NCBI GenBank assembly: GCA_964035545.1
Contig: OZ037766.1
Coordinates: 18,937,581 to 19,001,580, forward strand
DNA from: Bugula neritina
Lineage: Eukaryota > Bryozoa > Gymnolaemata > Cheilostomatida > Bugulidae
Direction: 5' to 3'
Length of the DNA stretch: 64,000 nt
Both the position numbers and the translations under genes were made by a program. The notes below the pieces were generated by a model. The model did not search any database, had not been told where the DNA came from, and worked only from the letters and a program-made list of their open reading frames with translations. This document shows, in pieces, positions 1 to 14,220 of this stretch (position 1 is the first letter of the stretch; the number at the start of each line of letters is the position of its first letter).

Positions 1-1560
1 AACACACTGAAATGTACTGCAACATACTGAAATATATTGCAACATACTGCAACATACTAAAATACACTGAGACATACTGTAACATACTGAAATACACTGC
101 AAAAAACTGCAACATACTGAAGTACACTGTACATATTGAAAGACACTGCAAAACATTGAAATTTACTTCAACACACTGAAATATACTAAAACATGTTGAA
201 ATATACTGCAACATACTGCAACATACTGAAATACACTGTAACAAACTGAAATACACTGCAATACATTGAAAAATACTGCAACATACTGAAAGACACTACA
301 ACTCACTGAAGTATATCGTAATATACGGAAATGTACTGTAACATACTGATAATTACTGTAACACTGAAATATACTGCAACATACTGAAATACACTGTAAC
401 ATACCGAAATAAACTGCAACATACTTCAACATACTGAAATACACTGTAACATAATGAAAGATACTGCAACATACCGCAACATACTGAAAAACACTGTAGC
501 AAACTGAATTACGCTGCAACACATTGGTATATACTGCAACATACCCAATTATATGGTAATATACTGAACAATACTGAAATACACTGTAACATATTGAAAA
601 ATACTGCAACATACTGAAAGACACTGCAACTCACTGACGTATCGTGTAATATACGGAAATGTACTGTAACATACTGAGATTTACTGTAACACACTGAAAT
701 ATACTGCAGCATACTGATATACACTGTAACATACCAAAATAAACTGCAACATACTGCAACAAACTGAATTACACTGTAACATACTAAAATACACTGTAAC
801 ATTCTGCAACTTACTTCAACATACTGAAATACACTGTAACATAATGAAATACACTGCAACATACTGCAACATACTGAAATACACTGTAACATACTGCAAC
901 ATACTGCAATACACTGTAACAAACTGGAATACACTGCAACACAATGGTATATACTGCAACATACCCAATTATATGGTAATATACTGAAATTTACTGAAAT
1001 ACACTGTATCACATTGAAAAATACTGCAACATACTGACAGACACTACAACTCACTGACGTATCGTGTAATATACGGAAATGTACTGAAACATACTGAGAC
1101 TTACTGTAACACACTGAAATATACTGCAACATACTGATATACACTGTAACATATCAAAGTAAACTGCATCATACTGCAACATACTGAATTACACTGTAAC
1201 ATACTAAAATACACTGCAACATAATGAAATACACTGCAACATACTGCAACATATTGAAGTACACTGTTAAATATTGAAATAGACTGCAACACATTGGAAT
1301 ATACTGCAACACACTGAAATATACTGCAACATGCTGAAATATACTGCAACATACTGCAACATACTGAAATACACTGTAACATACTGCAACATACTGCAAT
1401 ACACTGTAACAAACTGAAATACACTGCAACACGTTGGAATATACTGCAACATACCCAAATCAATGGTAACATACTGAAATATACTGAAATACACTGCAAC
1501 ACACTGAAATATACTGCAAGATACTGCAACATACGTAAATACACTCTAACATACTGAAAT
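1..1560 (+). repeat. Segmental copy pair A1, left copy
   Basis: This stretch matches 3067-4686 almost base for base. The offset is 3066 up to about position 420 and 3126 after it, because the right copy has 60 bp (six decamers, about 3487-3546) that are missing here. The left end of this copy lies at or before the window start. After about 1560 the two copies stay alignable but are clearly more diverged. From that point this copy is closer to the sequence near 5930-6180, which suggests a past exchange point. Confidence 0.85.
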
Positions 1561-2204
1561 ACACTGCAACATACTGCAACATACAGAAGTACACTGTAAA
1601 ATATTGAAATACACTGCAACACATCAGAATATACTGCAACACACTGAAATGTACTGCAACATACTGAAATATATTGCAACATACTGCAACATACTGAAAT
1701 ACACTGTGACATACTGAAACATACTGAAATACACTGCAAAAAACTGCAACATACTGGAGTACACTGTACATATTGAAATACACTGCAAAACATTGAAATA
1801 TACTTCAACACACTAAAATATACTAAAACATGTTGAAATATACTGCATTATACTGAAATACACTGTAACAAACTGAAATACACTGCAACACATTGGAATA
1901 TACTGCAACACACTGAAATGTACTGCAACATACTGAAACATATTGCAACATACTGCGACATGCTGAAATACACTGTAACAAACTGAAATACACTGCAACA
2001 CATTGAAAAATACTGCAACATACTGAAAGACACTACAACTCACTGAAGTATAGTGTAATATACGGAAATGTACTGTAAAATACTGAAACATACTGAAACA
2101 TACTGAAACATACCGCAACAAACCGAACTATTTGGTAACATACTGAAATATACGTCAACATACTGAAATGTACTGCAACATGCTGAGGTACACTGCAAGA
2201 TACT

Positions 2205-3000
2205 GCAACATACTGAAATACGCTGTAACATATTGAAACACGCTGCAACACATTGAAATATAGTGCAACATACCGAAATATATTGTAATATACTGAAATA
2301 TGTTGCAAACCACTGATACATACTGCAATAAAATGCAATATACTGTTACACACTGAATAATACTGCAAAATGCTGAAATATACTGTAACACAGTGAAGTA
2401 TACTGCAAAATTTTGAAATATACTGTAACATACCGAAATAGGCCTCAACATACTCAAATATACTGCAAGATACTGCAACATACGTAAATACACTCTAACA
2501 TACTGAAATACACTGCAACATACCCAAATAAATGGTAACATACTGAAATATACTCAAATACACTGTAACACATTGAAAAATACTGCAACATACTTAAAGA
2601 CACCACAACTCACTGAAGTATAGTGTAATATATGGAAACGTACTGTAACATACTGATATTTACTGCAACACCCTGAAATACACTGCAACATACTGAAATA
2701 CGCTATAACACATTGAAACACGCTGCAACACATTGAAATATACTGCAACATACCGAAATATATTGTAACCTACTGAAATATGTTGCAAACCACTGAACCA
2801 TACTGCAATAAAATGAATTATACTGTAACACACTGAATAATACTGCAAAATGCTAAAATGTACTGTAACACAGTGAAGTATACTGTAAAATTCTGAAATA
2901 TACTGTAACATACCGAAATAGGCCTCAACATACTCAAATATACTGCAAGATACTGCAATATACGTAAATACACTCTAACATACTGAAATACACTGCAACA
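2205..3000 (+). repeat. 480-bp-spaced block pair, copy 1
   Basis: Two ~315-bp blocks (about 2205-2520 and 2685-3000) lie exactly 480 bp apart. The TGTTGCAAAC marker starts at 2301 and 2781, and the GGCCTCAACA marker at 2441 and 2921. The spacing is 48 decamers. The pair lies in a longer segment (about 1990-3000) copied with offset 4845 to about 6835-7845. Confidence 0.8.
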
Positions 3001-3066
3001 TACTGCAACATACTGAAGTACACTGTAAAATATTGAAATACACTGCAACACATTAGAATATACTGC

Positions 3067-4686
3067 AACACACTGAAATGTACTGCAACATACTGAAATA
3101 TATTGCAACATACTGCAACATACTAAAATACACTGTGACATACTGTAACATACTGAAATACACTGCAAAAAACTGCAACATACTGAAGTACACTGTACAT
3201 ATTGAAAGACACTGCAAAACATTGAAATTTACTTCAACACACTGAAATATACTAAAACATGTTGAAATATACTGCAACATACTGCAACATACTGAAATAC
3301 ACTGTAACAAACTGAAATACACTGATATACATTGAAAAATACTGCAACATACTGAAAGACACTACAACTCACTGAAGTATATCGTAATATACGGAAATGT
3401 ACTGTAACATACTGATAATTACTGTAACACTGAAATATACTGCAACATACTGAAATACACTGTAACATACCGAAATAAACTGCAACATACTGCAACATAC
3501 TGAATTACACTGTAACATACGAAAATGCACTGCAACATTCTGCAACATACTTCAACATACTGAAATACACTGTAACATAATGAAAGATACTGCAACATAC
3601 CGCAACATACTGAAAAACACTGTAGCAAACTGAAATACGCTGCAACACATTGGTATATACTGCAACATACCCAATTATATGGTAATATACTGAACAATAC
3701 TGAAATACACTGTAACATATTGAAAAATACTGCAACATACTGAAAGACACTGCAACTCACTGACGTATCGTGTAATATACAGAAATGTACTGTAACATAC
3801 TGAGATTTACTGTAACACACTGAAATATACTGCAACATACTGATATACACTGTAACATACCAAAATAAACTGCAACATACTGCAACAAACTGAATTACAC
3901 TGTAACATACTAAAATACACTGTAACATTCTGCAACTTACTTCAACATACTGAAATACACTGTAACATAATGAAATACACTGCAACATACTGCAACATAC
4001 TGAAATACACTGTAACATACTGCAACATACTGCAATACACTGTAACAAACTGGAATACACTGCAACACAATGGTATATACTGCAACATACCCAATTATAT
4101 GGTAATATACTGAAATTTACTGAAATACACTGTATCACATTGAAAAATACTGCAACATACTGACAGACACTACAACTCACTGACGTATCGTGTAATATAC
4201 GGAAATGTACTGAAACATACTGAGACTTACTGTAACACACTGAAATATACTGCAACATACTGATATACACTGTAACATATCAAAGTAAACTGCATCATAC
4301 TGCAACATACTGAATTACACTGTAACATACTAAAATACACTGCAACATAATGAAATACACTGCAACATACTGCGACATATTGAAGTACACTGTTAAATAT
4401 TGAAATAGACTGCAACACATTGGAATATACTGCAACACACTGAAATATACTGCAACATGCTGAAATATACTGCAACATACTGCAACATACTGAAATACAC
4501 TGTAACATACTGCAACATACTGCAATACACTGTAACAAACTGAAATACACTGCAACACGTTGGAATATACTGCAACATACCCAAATCAATGGTAACATAC
4601 TGAAATATACTGAAATACACTGCAACACACTGAAATATACTGCAAGATACTGCAACATACGTAAATACACTCTAACATACTGAAAT
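3067..4686 (+). repeat. Segmental copy pair A1, right copy
   Basis: Near-identical copy of 1-1560 in direct orientation. It keeps a 60-bp segment at about 3487-3546 that the left copy lacks. Both copies carry the unusual 8-bp unit TAACACTG (near 359 and 3425), the CCCAATTATATGG marker twice, and the same TACATATTG 9-bp unit near their starts. The shared rare units show common descent rather than chance similarity of decamers. Confidence 0.85.
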
Positions 4687-5344
4687 ACACTGCAACATAC
4701 TGCAACATACTGAAGTACACTGTTAAATATTGAAACACACTGCAACACATTGGAATATAATGCAACACACTGAAATGTACTGCAACATACTGAAATATAT
4801 TGCAACATACTGCAACATGCTGAAATACACTGTAACATACGGTAACGTACTGAAATACACTGCAAAAAACTGCAACATACTGAAGTACACTGTACATAAT
4901 GAAAAACACTGCAACACATTCAAATTTACTTCAACGGACTGAAATATACTAAAACATGTTGAAATATACTGCAACATACTGCAACATACTGAAATACACT
5001 GTAACAAACTGAAATACACTGCAATACATTGAAAAATACTGCAACATACTGAAAGACACTACAACTCACTGAAGTATATCGTAATATACGGAAATGTACT
5101 GTAACATACTGATATTTACTGCAACACACTGAAATATACTGCAACATACTGAAGTACGCTGCAACACATTGAAATATACTGCAACATACCGAAATATATT
5201 GTAACCTACTGAAATATGTTGCAAACCACTGAACCATACTGCAATAAAATGAATTATACTGTAACACACTGAATAATACTGCAAAATGCTAAAATATACT
5301 GTAACACAGTGAAGTATACTGTAAAATTCTGAAATATACTGTAA

Positions 5345-6342
5345 CATACTGCAACATGCAGAAATACACTGTAACAAACTGAAATACACTGGAACACATT
5401 GCAAAATACTGCAACATACTGAAAGACACTACAACTCACTGAAGTATAGTGTAATATACGGAAATGTTTTGTGAAATACTGAAACATACTGAAACATACT
5501 GCAACATACTAAAACATACTGAAACATACCGCAACAAACCGAAATATTTGGTAACATACTGAAATATACGTCAACATGCTGAAATGTACTGCAACATGCT
5601 GAGTTACACTGCAAGATACTGCAACATACTGAAATACGCTGTAACATATTGAAACACGCTGCAACACCTTGAAATATACTGCAACATACCGAAATATATT
5701 GTAACCTACTGAAATATGTTGCAAACCACTGAAACATACTGCAATAAAATGCAATATACTGTAACACACTGAATAATACTGCAAAATGCTGAAATATACT
5801 GTAACACAGTGAAGTATACGGCAAAATTTTGAAATATACTGTAACATACCAAAATAGGGCTCAACATACTAAAATATACTGCAAGATACTGCAACATACG
5901 TAAATACACTCTAACATACTGAAATTCACTGCAACATACTGCAACATACAGAAGTACACTGTAAAATATTGAAATACACTGCAACACATTAGAATATACT
6001 GCAACACACTGAAATGTACTGCAACATACTGAAATATATTGCAACATACTGCAACATACTGAAATACACTGTGACATAGTGAAACATACTGAAATACACT
6101 GCAAAAAACTGCAACATACTGGAGTACACTGTACATATTGAAATACACTGCAAAACATTGAAATATACTTCAACACACTGAAACATACTAAAACATGTTG
6201 AAATATACTGCAACATACTGAAATACACTGTAACAAACTGAAATACACTGCAATACATTGAAAAATACTGCAACATACTGAAAGACACTACAACTCCCTG
6301 AAGTATAGTGTAATATACGGAAATGTACTGTAACATACTGAG
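5345..6342 (+). repeat. Segmental copy pair A2, left copy
   Basis: This stretch matches 8073-9070 with a constant offset of 2728. Both copies carry the ATAGGGCTC marker (about 5854 and 8582), the 9-bp unit TACATATTG and the ACTCCCTG variant near the end. Before 5345 and after 6342 the two sequences change to different marker series, which sets the boundaries. Differences inside are scattered single bases. Confidence 0.85.
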
Positions 6343-6834
6343 ATTTACTGTAACACACTGAAATATACTGCAACATACTGATATACACTGTAACATACCA
6401 AAATGAACTGCAACATACTGCAACAAACTGAATTACACTGTAACATACTAAAATACACTGTAACATTCTGCAACTTACTTCAACATACTGAAATACACTG
6501 TAACATAATGAAATACACTGCAACATACTGCAACATACTGAAATACACTGTAACATACCGAAAAAAACTGAAATACACTGTAACATAATGAAATACACTG
6601 CAACACATTGAAATATACTGCAACAAACTGAAAGACACTACAACTCACTGAAGTATAGTGTAATATACGGAAACGGACTGTAACATACTGATATTTACTG
6701 CAACACACTGAAAAATACTGCAACATACTGAAATACACTGTAACATACTAAGATACACTGCAACATGCTAAAATACACTGCAACATGCTGCAACATACTT
6801 CAACATACTGAAATACACTGTAACATAATGAAAT

Positions 6835-8406
6835 ACACTGCAACACATTGAAAAATACTGCAACATACTGAAAGACACTACAACTCACTGAAGTATAGTG
6901 TAATATACGGAAATGTACTGTAAAATACTGAAACCTACTGAAACATACCAAAACATACCGCAACAAACCGAACTATTTGGTAACATACTGAAATATACGT
7001 CAACATACTGAAATGTACTGCAACATGCTGAGGTACACTGCAAGATACTGCAACATACTGAAATACGCTGTAACATATTGAAACACGCTGCAACACATTG
7101 AAATATACTGCAACATACCGAAATATATTGTAACCTACTGAAATATGTTGCAAACCACTGAAACATACTGCAATAAAATGCAATATACTGTAACACACTG
7201 AATAATACTGCAAAATGCTGAAATATACTGTAACACAGTGAAGTATACTGCAAAATTTTGAAATATACTGTAACATACCGAAATAGGCCTCAACATACTC
7301 AAATATACTGCAAGATACTGCAACATACGTAAATACACTCTAACATACTGAAATACACTGCAACATACCCAAATAAATGGTAACATACTGAAATATACTC
7401 AAATACACTGTAACACATTGAAAAATACTGCAACATACTTAAAGACACCACAACTCACTGAAGTATAGTGTAATATATGGAAACGTACTGTAACATACTG
7501 ATATTTACTGCAACACACTGAAATATACTGCAACATACTGAAATACGCTGTAACACATTGAAACACGCTGCAACACATTGAAATATACTGCAACATACCG
7601 AAATATATTGTAACCTACTGAAATATGTTGCAAACCACTGAACCATACTGCAATAAAATGAATTATACTGTAACACAATGAATAATACTGCAAAATGCTA
7701 AACTATACTGTAACACAGTGAAGTATACTGTAAAATTCTGAAATATACTGTAACATACCGAAATAGGCCTCAACATACTCAAATATACTGCAAGATATTG
7801 CAATATACGTAAATACACTCTAACATACTGAAATACACTGCAACACATTATAATATACTGCAACACACTGAAATGTACTGCAACATACTGAAATATATTG
7901 CAACATACTGCAACATGCTGAAATACACTGTAACATACTGTAACGTACTGAAACACACTGCAAAAAACTGCAACATACTGAAGTACACTGTACATAATGA
8001 AAAACACTGCAACACATTGAAATATAATTCAACACACTGAAATATACTAAAACATGTCGAAATATACTGCAACATACTGCAACATGCAGAAATACACTGT
8101 AACAAACTGAAATACACTGGAACACATTGCAAAATACTGCAACATACTGAAAGACACTACAACTCACTGAAGTATAGTGTAATATACGGAAGTGTACTGT
8201 GAAATACTGAAACATACTGAAACATACTGCAACATACTAAAACATACTGAAACATACCGCAACAAACCGAAATATTTGGTAACATACTGAAATATACGTC
8301 AACATGCTGAAATGTACTGCAACATGCTGAGTTACACTGCAAGATACTGCAACATACTGAAATACGCTGTAACATATTGAAACACGCTGCAACACCTTGA
8401 AATATA
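6835..8406 (+). repeat. Segmental copy pair A3, left copy
   Basis: This 1.57-kb stretch recurs at 16967-18538 with a constant offset of 10132 and only scattered substitutions. It includes the 480-bp-spaced pair, then the TACATAATG variant unit (about 7990) and the CATGTCGAAAT variant near 8053. Left of 6835 and right of 8406 the two places carry different markers. Confidence 0.87.
7050..7845 (+). repeat. 480-bp-spaced block pair, copy 2
   Basis: Same two-block arrangement as at 2205-3000, with TGTTGCAAAC at 7146 and 7626, again exactly 480 bp apart. After 7845 this copy lacks 60 bp that the 2.9-3.05 kb copy has. The pair is included in the 6835-8406 segment that recurs 10132 bp downstream. 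Confidence 0.8.
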
Positions 8407-9070
8407 CTGCAACATACCGAAATATATTGTAACCTACTGAAATATGTTGCAAACCACTGAAACATACTGCAATAAAATGCAATATACTGTAACACACTGC
8501 ATAATACTGCAAAATGCTGAAATATACTGTAACACAGTGAAGTATACGGCAAAATTTTGAAATATACTGTAACATACCGAAATAGGGCTCAACATACTCA
8601 AATATACTGCAAGATACTGCAACATACGTAAATACACTCTAACATACTGAAATACACTGCAACATACTGCAACATACAGAAGTACACTGTAAAATATTGA
8701 AATACACTGCAACACATTAGAATATACTGCAACACACTGAAATGTACTGCAACATACTGAAATATATTGCAACTTACTGCAACATACTGAAATACACTGT
8801 GACATACTGAAACATACTGAAATACACTGCAAAAAACTGCAACATACTGGAGTACACTGTACATATTGAAATACACTGCAAAACATTGAAATATACTTCA
8901 ACACACTGAAACATACTAAAACATGTTGAAATATACTGCAACATACTGAAATACACTGTAACAAACTGAAATACACTGCAATACATTGAAAAATACTGCA
9001 ACATACTGAAACACACTACAACTCCCTGAAGTATAGTGTAATATACGGAAATGTACTGTAACATACTGAT
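8073..9070 (+). repeat. Segmental copy pair A2, right copy
   Basis: Copy of 5345-6342 with offset 2728 and the same marker order. Its last ~400 bp also belong to the segment shared with 12.35 and 20.94 kb. The region is therefore a patchwork of overlapping duplications rather than a single event. Confidence 0.85.
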
Positions 9071-10235
9071 AATTACTGTAACACTGAATTATACTCCAAC
9101 ATACTGAAATACACTGTAACATACCGAAATAAACTGCAACATACTGCAACATACTGAAATACACTGTAACATACCGAAATAAACTGAAATACACTGTAAC
9201 ATAATGAAATACACTGCAACACTTTGAAATATACTGCAACAAACTGAAAGACACTACAACTCACTGAAGTATAGTGTAATATACGGAAACGGACTGTAAC
9301 ATACTGATATTTACTGCAACACACTGAAAAATACTGCAACATACTGAAATACACTGCAACATACTAAGATACACTGCAACATGCTAAAATACACTGCAAC
9401 ATGCTGCAACATACTTCAACATACTGAAATACACTGTAACATAATGAAATACACTGCAACACATTGAAATATACTGCAACAAACTGAAATATACTGCAAC
9501 ATACTGAAATGTACTGCAACACACTGAAATACACTGCAACATATCGAAGTATATCGTAATATACGGACATGTACTGTAACATACTGAAACACACTGAAAC
9601 ATACTGAAACATACTGAAATATACTAAAACATACTGAAATATACTGCAACATACTGCAACATACTGAAATACACTGTAACAAACTGAAATACACTGCAAC
9701 TCATTGGAATATACTGCAACATACCCTAATATATTGTAATATACTGAAATATACTGCAACATACCGCAACATACTGAACTAAACTGTAACAAACTGAAAG
9801 ACACTGCAGCACAGTGGTATATACTGCAACATACCCAATTATATGGTAATATACTGAATAATACTGAAATACACTGTAACACATTGAAAAATACTGCAAC
9901 ATACTGAAAGACACTACAACTCACTGAAGTATAGTGTAATATACGGATATGTACTGTAAAATACTGAAACATACTGAAACATACTGAAACGTACCGCAAC
10001 AAACCGAAATATTTGGTAACATACTGAAATATACGTCAACATACTGAAATGTACTGCAACATGCTGAGGTACACTGCAAGATACTGCAACATACTGAAAT
10101 ACGCTGTAACATATTGAAACACGCTGCAACACATTGAAATATACTGCAACATAACGAAATATATTGTAACCTACTGAAATATGTTGCAAACCACTGAAAC
10201 ATACTGCAATAAAATGAAATATACTGTAACACACT
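8655..10235 (+). repeat. Segmental copy set A4, copy 1
   Basis: This stretch matches 12352-13822, with offset 3697 to about 9650 and 3587 after it. The change is a 110-bp segment (11 decamers, about 9650-9760) that is present here and missing in the 13-kb copy. The part 8731-9927 also matches 20940-22136 with constant offset 12209, and that copy keeps the 110 bp. The comparison shows that the 13-kb copy suffered the deletion. The segment contains the 8-bp unit TAACACTG near 9079. Confidence 0.85.
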
Positions 10236-12056
10236 GAAATATACTAAAACATGTTGAAATATACTGCAACATACTGAAATACACTGTAACAAACTGAAAT
10301 ACACCGCAATACATTGAAAAATACTGCAACATACTTAAAGACACCACAACTCACTGAAGTATAGTGTAATATATGGAAACGTACTGTAACATACTGATAT
10401 TTACTGCAACACACTGAAATATACTGCAACATACTGAAATACGCTGTAACATATTGAAACACCCTGCAACACATTGAAATATACTGCAACATAACGAAAT
10501 ATATTGTAACCTACTGAAATATGTTGCAAACCACTGAAACATACTGCAATAAAATGAAATATACTGTAACACACTGAATAATACTGCAAAATGCTGAAAT
10601 ATACTGTAACACAGTGAAGTCTACTGCAAAATTCTGAAATATACTGTAACATACCGAAATAGGCCTCAACATACTCAAATATACTGCAAAATACTGCAAT
10701 ATACGTAAATACACTCTAACATACTGAAATACACTGCAACATACTGCAACATACTGAAGTACACTGTAAAATATTGAAATACACTGCAACACATTAGAAT
10801 ATACTGCAACACACTGAAATGTACTGCAACATACTGAAATATATTGCAACATACTGCAACATACTAAAATACACTGTGACATACTGTAACATACTGAAAT
10901 ACACTGCAAAAAACTGCAACATACTGAAGTACACTGTACATATTGAAAGACACTGCAAAACATTGAAATATACTTCAACACACTGAAATATACTAAAACA
11001 TGTTGAAATATACTGCAACATACTGCAACATACTGAAATACACTGTAACAAACTGAAATACGCTGCAATACATTGAAAAATACTGCAACATAATGCAACA
11101 TACTGAAAAACACTGTAGCAAACTGAAATACGCTGCAACACATTGGAATATACGGCAACATACCCAAATAAATGGTAATATACTGAAATATACTGAAATA
11201 CACTGTAACACATTGAAAAATACTGCAACATACTGAAAGACACTACAACTCACTAAAAGTATAGTGTAATATACGGAAATGTATTGTAACATACTGATAT
11301 TTACTGCAACACACTGAAATATACTGCAACATACTGAAATACACTGCAACATACTAAAATACACTGCAACATACTAAAATACACTGCAACATGCTGCAAC
11401 ATACTTCAACATACTGAAATACACTGTAACATAATGAAATACACTGCAACACATTGAACTATACTGCAACAAACTGAAATATACTGCAACATACTGAAAT
11501 GTACTGCAACATATCGAAGTATATCGTAATATACGGACATGTACTGTAACATACTGAAACACACTGAAACATACTGAAACATACTGAAATATACTAAAAC
11601 ACACTGAAATATACTCCAACATACTGCAACATACTGAAATACACTGTAATAAACTGAATAACACTGCAACACATTAGAATATACTGCAACATACCCTAAT
11701 ATATTGTAATATACTGAAATATACTGCAACATATCGCAACATACTGAACTAAACTGTAACAAACTGAAATACACTGCAGCACATTGGTATATACTGCAAC
11801 ATACCCAATTATATGGTAATATACTGAACAATAATGAAATACACTGTAACACATTGAAAAATACTGCAACATACTGAAAGACACTGCAACTCACTGACGT
11901 ATCGTGTATTATACGGATATGTACTGTAACATACTGAGATTTACTGTAACACACTGAAATATACTGCAACATACTGATATACACTGTAACATACCAAAAT
12001 AAACTGCAACATACTGCAACAAACTGAATTACACTGTAACATACTAAAATACACTG
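10225..12056 (+). repeat. Segmental copy pair A5, left copy
   Basis: This 1.83-kb stretch matches 14221-15982, with offset 3996 to about 11080 and 3926 after it. It carries 70 bp (seven decamers, about 11080-11150) that the right copy lacks. Both copies share the unusual ACTCACTAAAAGTATAGTG variant (near 11250 and 15176), which has an extra A relative to its paralogues and shifts the decamer register. Confidence 0.85.
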
Positions 12057-12474
12057 CAACATAATGAAATACACTGCAACATACTGCAACATATTGAAGT
12101 ACACTGTTAAATATTGAAATAGACTGCAAGACATTGGAATATACTGCAACACACTGAAATATACTGCAACATGCTGAAATATACTGCAACATACTGCAAC
12201 ATACGGAAATACAGTGTAACATACTGCAACATACTGCAATACACTGTAACAAACTGAAATACACTGCAACACATTGGAATATACTGCAACATACCCAAAT
12301 CAATGGTAACATACTGATATATACTGAAATACACTGCAACACACTGAAAGATACTGCAAGATACTGCAACATACTGAAGTACACTGTAAAATATTGAAAT
12401 ACACTGCAACACATTAGAATATACTGCAACACACTGAAATGTACTGCAACATACTGAAATATATTGCAACATAC
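11781..12474 (+). repeat. Segmental copy pair A6, left copy
   Basis: Matches 16237-16930 with constant offset 4456. Both copies share the ACTGCAAGACATTGGAAT variant (12123 and 16579) and the CCCAAATCAATGGTAAC marker. The stretch overlaps the end of pair A5, so neighbouring duplications are nested. Confidence 0.8.
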
Positions 12475-13822
12475 TGCAACATACTGAAATACACTGTGAC
12501 ATACTGAAACATACTGAAATACACTGCAAAAAACTGCAACATACTGGAGTACACTGTACATATTGAAATACACTGCAAACCATTGAAATATACTTCAACA
12601 CACTGAAACATACTAAAACATGTTGAAATATACTGCAACATACTGAAATACACTGTAACAAACTGAAATACACTGCAATACATTGAAAAATACTGCAACA
12701 TACTGAAAGACACTACAACACCCTGAAGTATAGTGTAATATACGGAAATGTACTGTAACATACTGATAATTACTGTAACACTGAATTATACTGCAACATA
12801 CTGAAATACACTGTAACATACCGAAATAAACTGCAACATACTGCAACATACTGAAATACACTGTAACATACCGAAATAAACTGAAATACACTGTAACATA
12901 ATGAAATACACTGCAACACATTGAAATATACTGCAACAAACTGAAAGACACTACAACTCACTGAAGTATAGTGTAATATACGGAAATGGACTGTAACATA
13001 CTGATATTTACTGCAACACACTGAAAAATACTGCAACATACTGAAATACACTGCAACATACTAAGATACACTGCAACATGCTAAAATACACTGCAACATG
13101 CTGCAACATACTTCAACATACTGAAATACACTGTAACATAATGAAATACACTGCAACACATTGAAATATACTGCAACAAACTGAAATGTACTGCAACATA
13201 CTGAAATGTACTGCAACACACTGAAATACACTGCAACATATCGAAGTATATCGTAATATACGGACATGTACTGTAACATACTGAAACACACTGAAACATA
13301 CTGAAACATACTGAAATATACTAAAACATACTGAAATATACTGCAACATACCGCAGCATACTGAACTAAACTGTAACAAACTGAAAGACACTGCAGCACA
13401 GTGGTATATACTGCAACATACCCAATTATATGGTAATATACTGAATAATACTGAAATACACTGTAACAAATTGAAAAATACTGCAACATACTGAAAGACA
13501 CTACAACTCACTGAAGTATAGTGTAATATACGGATATGTACTGTAAAATCCTGAAACATACTGAAACATACTGAAACATACCGCAACAAACCGAAATATT
13601 TGGTAACATACTGAAATATACGTCAACATACTGAAATGTACTGCAACATGCTGAGGTACACTGCAAGATACTGCAACATACTGAAATACGCTGTAACATA
13701 TTGAAACACGCTGCAACATATTGAAATATACTGCAACATACCGAAATATATTGTAACCTACTGAAATATGTTGCAAACCACTGAACCATACTGCAATAAA
13801 ATGAATTATACTGTAACACACT
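12352..13822 (+). repeat. Segmental copy set A4, copy 2 (110-bp deletion)
   Basis: Copy of 8655-10235 that lacks 110 bp at about 13347. The join falls between an intact CAACATAC and CGCAGCATACTG, keeping the decamer register. The third copy at 20940-22136 has the longer form, so this is best read as a deletion of eleven whole units. Confidence 0.85.
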
Positions 13823-13988
13823 GAATAATACTGCAAAATGCTGAAATATACTGTAACACAGTGAAGTATACTGCAAAATTTTGAAATATACTGTAACATA
13901 CCGAAATAGGGCTCAACATACTCAAATATACTGCAAGATACTGCAACATACGTAAATACACTCTAACATACTGAAATACACTGCAACA
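13041..13988 (+). repeat. Segmental copy pair A7, left copy
   Basis: Matches 18529-19476 with constant offset 5488. It includes the stretch with the 110-bp deletion, and both places share the short form. They therefore descend from one another after the deletion happened. It then carries the GTTGCAAACCACTG block. Confidence 0.83.
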
Positions 13989-14220
13989 TACTGCAACATA
14001 CAGAAGTACACTGTAAAATATTGAAATACACTGCAACACATTAGAATATACTGCAACACACTGAAATGTGCTGCAACATACTGAAATATATTGCAACATA
14101 CTGCAACATACTGAAATACACTGTGACATACTGTAACATACTGAAATACACTGCAAAAAACTGCAACATACTGGAGTACACTGTACATATTGAAATACAC
14201 TGCAAAACATTGAAATATAC

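Noticed and set aside
163-624. Cys/Tyr/Phe-rich hydrophobic translations that could look like a membrane or secreted repeat protein family
   Set aside because: Hydrophobicity follows from codons such as TAT, GTT, TGT and TTT in the GT-rich strand. There is no signal peptide, no frame-specific conservation, and stops fall at random in register-shifted copies.
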